A model generated the notes under the pieces. That model was not told the DNA's origin, did not search any database, and worked only from the letters and a program-made list of their open reading frames with translations. A DNA stretch of 64,000 bases from Megalonaias nervosa (lineage: Eukaryota; Mollusca; Bivalvia; Unionida; Unionidae): positions 45,158-109,157 of the forward strand of contig JAECUM010012867.1 of assembly GCA_016617855.1 (NCBI GenBank), read 5' to 3'. Below, piece by piece: positions 51,365-60,344 of the stretch. Positions within the stretch are counted from its first letter, which is position 1. Every line of letters starts with the position of its first letter. The position numbers and the translations under genes were made by a program.

Positions 51365-52958
51365 GTCAGCGGACCATCATTTTTCAAAACTGCCATTGTA
51401 AAGCCTCTGTTGAAGAAACCAACACTTGACCATAACGATTTAAAGAACTACCGCTCAGTTTCTAATCTCCCATTCATGTCAAAAATCTTAGAAAAGGTTG
51501 TTCTATCCCAACTTGTATCTCATCTGAATTCAAACAGTCTTTTTAGCAATGTACAGTCTGCATATCGCCCTTGTCACAGTACTGAAACTATTCTTCTGAA
51601 AGTAGTTAATGACCTTCTCTCTGCTTTGGATGCGGAAAGAATCCAGTCCTCACCCTCCTTAATTTGTCTGCAGCATTTGACACAATAGACCATGATATAT
51701 TACTTCACCATCTCCAGCATGTATTTGGCATTCATGATACAGCCTTACTGTGGTTCAAGTCCTACTTGGTCAACAGGACACAAATTGTGTCCGCAAATGG
51801 AATACACTACAGGCCAGTTGATCTGTGTTGTGGTTATTCCACAGGGGTCTGTTCTTGGACCTGTTCTCTTCATTCTATACACTCAGTCACTCTCAAGTAT
51901 CATAGATCATCATCCAGTGTCTCACCGATTGTACGCTGATGACACCCAAATATACAAATCTAGCCACCTAACTGAAATTGATGCTACCATCCAAGGTGTA
52001 GAGAGGTGCATTTTTGATGTGAAATCATGGATAACATGTAACATGCTGCAGATGAATGATGATAAAACTGAAGCCATTCTGATTACAACACAAAGACTTT
52101 CTCATTCACATCCTTTACCTCAAACAATAAATATCAGCAACACCAACATTAAATTCACACAGTCAGTACGAAACCTAGGTGTTACTCTCAACAGTACTCT
52201 CTCATTGCACCAACATGTCATGAACATATGCAAGGCTGCATATCTTGAGCTGAGATGCATCAGCTCCATTCGCAAGTATCTTTCAGTTGATGCCACTAAA
52301 ACACTTGTGTGTTCCTTAGTACATTCAAGATTGGACTATTGTAACTCAGTTCTGTCTGGTTCATCTCAATATCTACTCCAAAAAGTTCAAAACACAGCTG
52401 CTCAGATCATCCTTAGAGTACCATGGTTGGAGCACACCTCCCCCCTGTTCTGTATCCCACACTGGCTATCCATTCAATCCAGAATCAAACACAAAATTTG
52501 TTCTCTGTGCTACGTTTCACTGACGGGCTCCAGTCCAACATACCTATCTGACTTCACCCATGTGTACACACCAGCAAGATACTTACTCTCCTCTTCTGAC
52601 AATCGTACACTCATTATTCCCACAATGAAAACGAAGTCATATGGACAATGTTCTTTTGCATACCAGGTCCCAGCAACATGGAACGAATTGCCCACTGAAC
52701 TTAGACACAAATACACAGTGATCTCATTCAAAAGCACTCTCAGAACTCATCTATTTTGACTGCAAGAAGAAACTTAAAGACCTAATAATGTTTCCTACCT
52801 TAAATATTTTCAGCATGTTTTATGTTTTCTAATTTCATGGTGTTTGTTTTTATGTAATCATATCATTATATATGTTTTTTATGTTTTGGGTGTTGTCTAA
52901 TGTTGTAAAGCGCTTAGAGCTTCTAAAGATTAGGCGCTGTACAAAGTCCTCAATATTA
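51365..52958 (+). mobile_element. 5'-truncated L2/CR1-type LINE, reverse transcriptase part
   Basis: Contains the RT core and C-terminus: KPLLKKPTLD and LKNYRSVSNLPFMSKILEKV (51400-51495), [14 protein letters not shown] (about 51675), GSVLGPVLF (about 51850), the catalytic YADDTQIY (about 51935), [35 protein letters not shown] (about 52335) and the terminal [11 protein letters not shown]...[10 protein letters not shown] end. Two frameshifts (about 51635 and about 51825) break it. The 3' UTR ends in 'tgtaaagcgcttagagctt..taggcgctgtacaaa', the hallmark 3' end of L2-type elements, then an ATT tail. The apurinic endonuclease part is missing. Its tail continues at 53874-53888 on the other side of a solo LTR. 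Confidence 0.88.
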
Positions 52959-53873
52959 TGTTACGTATATGTAATTAAACTGCTTGTGTGTTAGTTTTAA
53001 AATTCTTTTTTATTTTATTTTTGTTTCATTACATTTTATTGTAATGATTATTGAAAGGATTCGAAATTCTTTTTCAGTAATTCGATATTTTCTTTTACTA
53101 AATGTTATTTATCTAAGATGTAAAAAGTGTTGCATGAGAATTATTTTTAATTAACCTAGTTCGTCTTAGGTTGGGGAGTTTGTAAACAGGCAGTTAAAAT
53201 GATTGGTCAGTATCAGGGCATACTTTCCTTGCGTAATCACAATGTGTAAACAACGTTTATTTGTTATTGGTTTTTCAGTGGGGTTACACTGGCGTACGTG
53301 ATAGATTTCTTGTAGTAAGAGACCACATGACCCATCTCGCGAGACTTGAAATGATGTTTTTGGGGTTTAAATACGCATTCTTAATATTTTTCTGTCAGAG
53401 TCGTTTTAACATCTTGAAGGAACAAGGTGTTATTTTTTATTTGTTGCCAGATTGTTTTTCATCTGACTTTTGGATTTAATAATTTATTCTCCTGGAAACT
53501 CAACAAGTTGACTTTCTTATAAAAAATTCTGAAAGATATTCATGGAAATTTATTCTGGAATTATTTGGAAACAAAAACTTTGATTCAATTGAGGAATTGT
53601 TGATATTCGTACCTTGGACCACATCTGACGTCATCGCCTTCCATATTTGTAGGTCATCGAGATTCGAACCTGGATTCTAATAGAACTGTTTAGTGATAGG
53701 ACTTGTGTTTTTCATTCTTAGGATCAAATTTTGGATTATATTCACAAACCGTAAGTCCTATTTACCAATTTTTACATTGTTTTCTAGGGAAATAAATTAT
53801 TTTGTTAAAATATACAAAACTTGTTGACTTCACTCTTTTCTTCTGTTACATTCGTACGAGCCTACACGTAACA
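52959..53873. mobile_element. Solo LTR (915 bp) with ATTA duplication
   Basis: Begins TGTTACGTATATG and ends CCTACACGTAACA, that is TG...CA with inverted TGTTACG/CGTAACA ends common in Gypsy-type LTRs. ATTA flanks both sides (52955-52958 and 53874-53877). Internal features fit an LTR: a TTTAAATA box at about 53367, TGACGTCA at 53626-53633 and AATAAA at 53791-53796, 77 bases before the end. No internal retroelement sequence or second LTR is present, so it arose by recombination between two LTRs. Confidence 0.75.
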
Positions 53874-53888
53874 ATTATTATTATTGTA
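53874..53888 (+). repeat. Displaced (ATT)n tail of the L2-type LINE
   Basis: 'attattattattgta' directly after the LTR continues the 'aatatta' that precedes the LTR, restoring a short ATT tail typical of L2 3' ends. Confidence 0.6.
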
Positions 53889-54570
53889 TACATAAGTATG
53901 AGGTGCTCTTGACTAAAGCATGGTACACAATATGCCTATTATTGATTGCCAGGTTTATTGTATACATAAGTATAAGGTGTTCTTGTCTTCAGCATGGTAC
54001 ACAATATGCCTATTATTGATTGCCAGGTTTATTGTATACGTAAGTATAAGGTGTTCTTGTCTTCAGCATGGTACACAATATGCCTATTATTGATTGCCAG
54101 GTTTATTGTATACATAAGTATAAGGTGTTCTTGTCTTCAGCATGGTACACAATATGCCCATTATTGATTGTAAGGTTTATAGTATAGCTCAGTATAAATT
54201 GTTTTTGACTACAGCATGGTACAGAATTTGGCTGTTGATGATTATCTTGGTTATTGTTTACCTCAGTATAAAGTATGTTTGACTACAATATGGGTGGCCC
54301 TGAATGGTCTAAAGTGCTTGCCTCTACTGATCACTGCCATCTCACTTCTGTCTGTTTGGTTCGAGTCTTGGGCTTGGCCAGTATGGATAAGTAGGTCGAT
54401 GTTTCTTACCAGGCTTATCCAGATTTTTCTTCCTCCACCAATTACACTGGCTGCCATGTATAAGGTACTGTTGACTATAACATGATACAGAATATGCATA
54501 TCATTGATTGATGTACTTATTGTGTACCTCAGTATAAGGTACTATTGACTATAACATGGTAAACTATTTA
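53884..54570. repeat. 74-bp tandem repeat, interrupted by a SINE
   Basis: Unit 'ttgtatacataagtataagg' + 'tgttcttgtcttcagcatgg' + 'tacacaatatgcctattatt' + 'gattgccaggttta'. Starts at 53884, 53958, 54032, 54106, 54180 and 54254 are exactly 74 bp apart. The middle units are almost identical and the last two diverged. Units resume right of the SINE at about 54463 in degenerate form and stop 60 bp before MRPS18B exon 4. Confidence 0.92.
54292..54462 (+). mobile_element. 3'-truncated SINE, same family as 11146-11391
   Basis: Shares 'ctcac.tctgtctgt.tgg.tcgagtcttgggct.ggcca' and 'ggctgccatgtata' with the 11146 copy. It has a consensus B box GGTTCGAGTCT at 54358-54368. The GGCGTTAAA tail is missing. 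It is inserted within a 74-bp unit. Confidence 0.75.
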
Positions 54571-54632
54571 TGGCTTAACTCAAAAGCTTTAAAGTGAGAA
54601 TCCAACATGTATTATGAAACTTTTCATTGCAG

Positions 54633-54704
54633 AGAGCAGGAAAGATGGCTACAGGGAGTCCATGCCCCATTTGCAGAGATGAATACCTTGTTGTAGACTA
54701 TAGG
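54633..54704 (+). CDS. MRPS18B: MRPS18B exon 4 (CPIC motif)
   Basis: Exactly 24 codons between a ttttcattgcag acceptor and a gtatat donor. It encodes residues 107-130: RAGKMATG, then SPCPICRDEYLVVDYR. The Cys-x-x-Cys pair (C117, C120) is the zinc-ligand pair typical of this mitochondrial uS18 branch. The GNPCPICRD/VDFRN context is specific to MRPS18B rather than MRPS18A or MRPS18C. It is separated from exon 3 by a 17-kb intron packed with transposons, and begins only about 60 bases after the end of a degenerate 74-bp tandem array, so it is easy to miss by automatic annotation. Confidence 0.93.
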
Positions 54705-55256
54705 GTATATATTTTTTCTTGCAGTTAATATGGCATCCTTTGCTAAAACAGTTGTGATACCTTTTAACTGTCGGCCTTTCTATCTGTCTTCCGAAACAGC
54801 CAAGTTGAAATCTATCCATTCTCTTGTATCAAATGGAACTACTAATCACTGTAATAAAATTGATGGTCTTACAAAAATATGGTAATGAATTATAGATCCA
54901 CAGATCTTTCCTGTGAATTTTATGTCATGGAAGGCAACTCAACCTTGGGTAAATCATCAGACCCGACAGTAGTTATCAAATTTGAATTATGATCACTTAT
55001 ACTAAAAAAGGTCTGTTAGAAATATGGGTTCTTATTGTTCTATTGTCATGGATCTTAGAACTCAATTTTATAATAAGACATGGGGAAAAAGACAGGACTC
55101 GTTTGGGCTTTAACCACATTCACCATAGAAATTTCTTTTTGTGAGATCCTTTAGCCCACTTACCTATAGGCACTCATATTTCATAGATGAAATTTACTTA
55201 CGGATAACATGACTGCAAGTTCTGTTCAAATTTTCTACATTTTTCTACCTTTTCAG

Positions 55257-55383
55257 AATGTAAGGCTTCTAGAACAGTTTATTAGTCCTTCTGATGGGAA
55301 AGTTATTGCCTCCATTAAAACAGGGGTTTGTCAAAAACAGCACAAAAAACTGCTTTTAGAAGTGGCCAGAGCAAGAGACTATG
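55257..55383 (+). CDS. MRPS18B: MRPS18B exon 5 (uS18 core)
   Basis: The exon follows a ccttttcag acceptor and ends at gtaaat (55384). It encodes residues 131-172: NVRLLEQFISPSDGKVIAS, then KTGVCQKQHKKLLLEVARARDY. NV-x-LLEQF is the start of the ribosomal S18 core, and TGVC-x-KQHK with the following basic helix is its rRNA-binding part; C155 is the third conserved cysteine. Reading upstream of the exon, or past the donor, gives intron translation that does not belong to the protein. Phase out is 1. Confidence 0.95.
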
Positions 55384-55754
55384 GTAAATTTAAGGAATTT
55401 TTTAAAATTAAAATTTAATTTGAGAATGTTTAGTGTTTAAAAATTAAACTTTGTACTCTATCTTCTTGCCGATCACTTACTAGTTATTGTCTCCCATGAT
55501 TCAGTTTTATTCTTGGGATAACCTTTTTTGGTGGATTTTGTGTTTTTAGCTATAAATTGTATATTTCAAGACCCAACAAAACATGATCCATCAGTGAAAG
55601 ACAGGGGAACCCCATTCCTCTCCAGAAATATATTCATGAATGTAATTACTAATGAAAATGGGATTGTCTTATTCTTGGCAAAACCATCAGAAATATTTAC
55701 CCATAAAAGCTAAATGAATTATCCAGTAAATTGTTTTCTGAAATCTCTCTTTAG

Positions 55755-55849
55755 GTTTTATTGAAGATGTCTTGCCATTCCGTGAATATGACTACGATGA
55801 GTACAGAGCAATAGCTGCTGAGAGCAAAGGAATCGAAGAGAAATCATGA
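55755..55849 (+). CDS. MRPS18B: MRPS18B exon 6 and stop
   Basis: The terminal exon follows a tctctctttag acceptor. The first two bases complete Gly173 and the rest encodes 30 residues ending in TGA at 55847-55849. The sequence (FIEDVLPFREYDYDEYRAIA and then an acidic Ser/Lys/Glu tail) continues the S18 core helix (ARDYG-FI) into an acidic C-terminus. Vertebrate MRPS18B carries about 60-70 further residues with a WYPWY segment; none is present here, which suggests a naturally shorter invertebrate form rather than truncation, because the stop is followed by a compact 3' UTR with a poly(A) signal. Confidence 0.92.
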
Positions 55850-56694
55850 CCTTCATTTCACCTTGTCCCTTTGAGGAAATCTTGTGTTTTATGTTACCGT
55901 AACCTTCATTAATATATGTTTTGAAGTGTGTGAAAGATAAAATTTGAAGAAATAAAGAGTGAGAGAACCTATTATTTTTTTTTGTTGTTTTTGTGCATTT
56001 TCACAATCATAGAGACGACATTTGATCTAGACTTTATTATGCCCCAGTAATATTCTTCGGGGAGGATTTAAAATATTACCCATTTGTTTAAATCAGTTTG
56101 TGTGTACATCTCTCTGTTCTCCACATTAGTCATGCACATCAAAAATTTTGTTTTCTAGCCCAGCAGACAGTTATCCCAAGTTTTTTGGTGTGCTAGATAA
56201 ATCTCTCAGGGCACTAATAGTTCATACAATGAATAAATGAATCTTCAAAACAGTGAACCTTTCTTTTGTATTATCAAAAGATGCGCCAGCAGAAAAGGGG
56301 TGATGTCATTGTACTCGAGATGCTACATATTTTTCTTGAAATACTACATCGAAAAACAGCCTACATTTAAATTTGACATGACGTTATGAGGCTTGTGTTA
56401 ATAACACAGTTGTGAAGTTAATATTGAGAAGTTCCGATGTTAAGCAAAAAGTTGAACCTAATTCTGACCCTGCTTATGTCAAATGTAAATAATGTTGGTG
56501 CATGTGTGGCTTCAGGCACAAATGGAAAGAAATCAGTGTATTCATCAAAAGAAACAATATAGGATTTAACTGTAACCTGAACCATATAAAAGGATTGTAT
56601 TAATGAGTTGACCAAAACAAATCGTGATCTAACTCCTCTTTTTTTGCATTAATTGAGTTGACCAAAAATCCTGACCAGGCTGCTCTTTTCTTTA
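55850..56694. other. MRPS18B 3' UTR and flank
   Basis: 3' UTR to about 55975; beyond it unique AT-rich sequence with no recognised gene. Confidence 0.55.
55951..55956 (+). terminator. MRPS18B: Poly(A) signal of MRPS18B
   Basis: A canonical AATAAA 102 bases after the MRPS18B stop codon, followed by a T/G-rich stretch (about 55972-55997) that fits a cleavage downstream element. The 3' UTR is therefore only about 120 bases. Confidence 0.75.
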
Positions 56695-58560
56695 AATGTA
56701 ACAGCATATCTGTGTTTCTTAATGTAACAGCATGTGCATCTTAATGTAACAACCTATGTGTGAATGTAACAGCATATCTGTGTTTCTTAATGTAACAGCA
56801 TCTGCATCTTAATGTAATGACCTGTGTGAATATAACAGCATATCTGTATTTCTTAATGTAACAACCTGTCTGTGTGAATGTAACAGCATATCTGTGTTTC
56901 TTTATGTAACAGCATGTGCATCTTAATGTAACAGCCTGTGTGAATATAACAGCATATCTGTTTCTTAATGTAACAACCTGTCTGTGTGAATGTAACAGCA
57001 TATCTGTCTGTCTTAATGTAACAACCTGTCTGTGTGAATATAACAGCATATCTGTGTTTCAAAATGTAACAGCCTGTGTGAATATAACAGCATATCTGTG
57101 TTTCTTAATGTAACAACCTGTCTGTGTGAATGTAACAGCATATCTGTGTTTCAAAATGTAACAGCCTGTGTGAATATAACAGCATATCTGTGGTTCTTAA
57201 TGTAACAACCTGTCTGTGTGAATGTAACAGCATATCTGTGTTTCAAAATGTAACAGCATGTGCATCTTAATGTAACAACCTGTCTGTGTGAATGTAACAG
57301 CATATCTGTGTTTTTTAATGTAACAACTTGTGTGAAATTAACAGTATATCTATGTTTCTTAATGTAACAGCATGTGCATCTTAATGTAACAACCTGTCTG
57401 TGTGAATGTAACAGCATATGTTTCTTAATGTAACAGCATGTGTATCTTAATGTAACAACTTGTCTGTGTGAATGTAACAGCATATCTGTTTCTTAATATA
57501 ACAGCATGTGCATCTTAATGTAACAACCTGTTTGTTTGAATGTAACAGTACATCTGTGTTTCTTAATGTAACAACTTGTCTGTGAAATTAAAAGCATATC
57601 TGTGTTTCTTAATGTAACAAATTGTGTTAAAATAACAGCATATCTGTTTCTTAATGTAACAGCATGTGCATCTTAATGTAAGAACCTGTCTGTGTGAATG
57701 TAACATCATATCTGCATTTCTTAATGTAACAACTTGTCTGTGTGAAATTAACAGCAAATGTTTCTTAATGTAACAACTTGTCTGTGAAATTAACAGCATA
57801 TCTGTGTTTCTTAATGTAACAACTTGTCTGTGTGAAATTAACAGCATATCTGTGTTTCTTAATGTAACAGCATGTGCATCTTAATGTAACAACCTGTGTG
57901 AATATAACAGCATATCTGTGTTTCTTAATGTAACAACTTCTCTGTGTGAAATTAACAGCATATCTGTGTTTCTTAATGTAACAACTTGTCTGTGTGAAAT
58001 TAACAGCATATCTGTGTTTCTTAATGTAACAGCATGTGCATCTTAATGTAACAACCTGTGTGAATATAACAGCATATCTGTTTCTTAATGTAACAACTTG
58101 TCAGTGTGAAATTAACAGCATATCTGTGTTTCTTAATGTAACAGCATATGCATCTTAATGTAACAACCTGTCTGTGTGAATGTAACAGCATATGTTTCTT
58201 AATGTAACAGCATATCTGTATTTCTTAATGTAACAGCATGTGCATCTTAATGTAACAACCTGTCTGTGTGAATATAACAGCATATCTGTGTTTCTTAATG
58301 TAACAACCTGTCTGTGTGAATATAACAGCATATCTGTGTTTCTTAATGTAACAGCATGTGCATCTTAATGTAACAACCTGTCTGTGTGAATATAACAGCA
58401 TGTCTGCATTTCTCAATGTAAGAGCATGTGTTAATGTAACAGCATATCTGCATTTCTCAGTGTAACAGCATGTATTAATGTAACAGCATGTGTTTGTGAA
58501 TGTAACAGCATATCTGCATTTCTTAATGTAACAGCATACCTCTGTTTCTTACAGTAAAGC
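56695..58560. repeat. Composite satellite of 22- and 26-bp 'aatgtaacagcat' modules
   Basis: Three related modules: A 'aatgtaacagcatatctgtgtttctt' (26), B 'aatgtaacaacctgtctgtgtg' (22), C 'aatgtaacagcatgtgcatctt' (22). They occur as A-B (48 bp) and A-C-B (70 bp) higher-order units across 1.85 kb. In a middle block (about 57560-58130) B carries 'acaacttgtctgtgtgaaatt' instead. Stop-free stretches on the minus strand (HRYAVTFTQ...CYIK) are repeat artefacts. Confidence 0.93.
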
Positions 58561-58619
58561 ATCTGTACTTGATGTCAAATCAGATGTTTTCCTTTCATGT
58601 AAAAAGATATCAGTGTCTA

Positions 58620-58620
<1 letters not shown>

Positions 58621-58654
<34 letters not shown>
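58621..58654. repeat. (GT)n microsatellite
   Basis: GT dinucleotides with one early C interruption. Confidence 0.95.
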
Positions 58655-58655
<1 letters not shown>

Positions 58656-60187
58656 CTGTTACATTCATTGCAGATAGTTTGTTCTAAAATCCCATATGTA
58701 TATAAACAGGTGTTTGTCAAATCTGAATTAGTACATTTGCTGTATATTTAAATTAATCCTACTTCTCCTTACTTTTCCCTACTTTATTAATGCAGTCACT
58801 ACTTTCCCTCTTTTTTTATCGGGTCCCTACTTTTCACAGCTTTTGTGTCATGGTTTCTATGTTTTGCAAATTTTATTGGGGTCCTTACTTCTCTCAGAGT
58901 TCCCTTAAATCAGTCCTACTATTCCTACTTGACACTGAGGCAGTTTTTCATGGCTGTTTCAAGGTTAAATGTACACATTGCCGAGGATAACTTTAATTTT
59001 TGTGGGATTAATTTTTCTCTTACTGAATTAAAAAAGAGAAACTGAAGAAGAAATATCAAAGGATCAAGAAACAAAAAAACATAGATGAATTTACAGACAC
59101 ATGAATGAAAGAAAGTTAGGTGATTTTCGTTATCACAGATATTGAGATTTAAGCCCCCGGACCACGTCAAGGTATCACCTACTCCCGGAGGAAAATTTTG
59201 ACTTTTTGAAATTTAGACCTGCTACCGAATAGGTCTACTACAAGTCCTAAAATGTTAAGAGATACACATGGAGACAATGATTAGAAGAGTCATTTAAAGA
59301 AAGTGTAGTAGTAGACGTATTCTATAGCTCAGTAAATTGTTGATTTTCCAGACACCAATTTTTAAGATTATTCGCTCGTATGGACTACTCCCATGTCCTG
59401 TGAAATATGTACATGTATTTTCAAAAAGAAACTAATTTGCCGATCACAAAATAATACAGATCAAAAGAAATCAGAAATAAACTCAATGAAATGTAATCTC
59501 ATCCAATTATGATTACAGCTGTATTATGAAATTACTAAATCATCATCTTTTCAAAGTAAATGTAAATTAGGAGAGAAGGAGAAGAAGTTGCAAAGAGAAT
59601 AAAGTTTTATTCTTGCACCACGGTGTAACAAAGTGAAAAAGAAATCTGGAGCTACTGGTAATCAGGCATGATTAAAGACAGTCTGATCCAATTAATTATC
59701 AACAATACATGGTGTCTTAAAGTGCAGGTGTAAAATCTTTCATTATTTAATAAATGTATCTCAATATATTTCATTATTCAAACTTGTTCTTCCTCCATGT
59801 ATGTTGGCCATCAACAAATTGTTAATATTGAGTTCATGATCGTACAGAATCCAGTTTTCATTGTTTATACTATTTCTTTCATTAGTAATGTTTAACCAAA
59901 TTTTATCATCTGGATAACTGATTCTTTGGATGAAATGAATGTCCCCCCCCTCCAATAGATGTGTCTGGATAATCAACATTATACTGTATTCTAATAGTGA
60001 TGTATATCTCACTGTTTGTGCCAAATGTAGCCGAATGTTTTTAATTTAGAATAATATTTCTTTATATGTCAAGATTAAAAGAGCTGGGAAATTAAAACCA
60101 AACATATTGCCAAAGATGACCAGCTCTTAAAATATAAAGTGAAGGAGTGAAAGAATGAAAAAAGAATAGAAAAAGCTGAGATAGTAG
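58655..60187. other. No recognised gene
   Basis: Minus-strand frame 59761-60024 (87 codons, includes HFIQRISYPDDKIWLNITNE) is more protein-like than the rest and may be a transposon relic, but no domain is recognised and the stretch has no splice context. Confidence 0.3.
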
Positions 60188-60215
60188 GTGTGTGTGTGTG
60201 TGTGTGTGTGTGTGG

Positions 60216-60239
<24 letters not shown>
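60188..60239. repeat. (TG)n(GA)n compound microsatellite
   Basis: (TG)n at 60188-60214 directly followed by (GA)n at 60215-60239. Confidence 0.95.
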
Positions 60240-60246
<7 letters not shown>

Positions 60247-60344
60247 TGAAGCAGACATGATAAGGGTGATGAAAAGAAGTGATTCCTTATAAAAATAAGT
60301 TCCAGAGAGAATAGAATCCCAGCACAGACCATATCTTGACTTTT

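Larger units (their letters stand above)
20698..55849 (+). other. MRPS18B: MRPS18B (mS40) gene span, six exons
   Basis: This is the extent from the candidate first-exon ATG to the stop codon. Introns are 20764-27071, 27229-37565, 37661-54632, 54705-55256 and 55384-55754; all are GT-AG. The five downstream exons join in phase (0, 1, 0, 0, 1) to give one open frame of 181 residues. With the candidate exon 1 the protein is 203 residues. The product is the uS18-family protein mS40 of the mitochondrial ribosome small subunit, encoded in the nucleus and imported. The three largest introns hold nearly all the transposons and satellites in the right two thirds of the window. The protein is shorter than human MRPS18B (258 residues) because it lacks the long C-terminal tail. 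Identification of exons 2-6 is firm; exon 1 is inferred. Confidence 0.85.

Noticed and set aside
54216..54485. 89-codon plus-strand frame near MRPS18B exon 4
   Set aside because: It is translation across the SINE and 74-bp repeat units.
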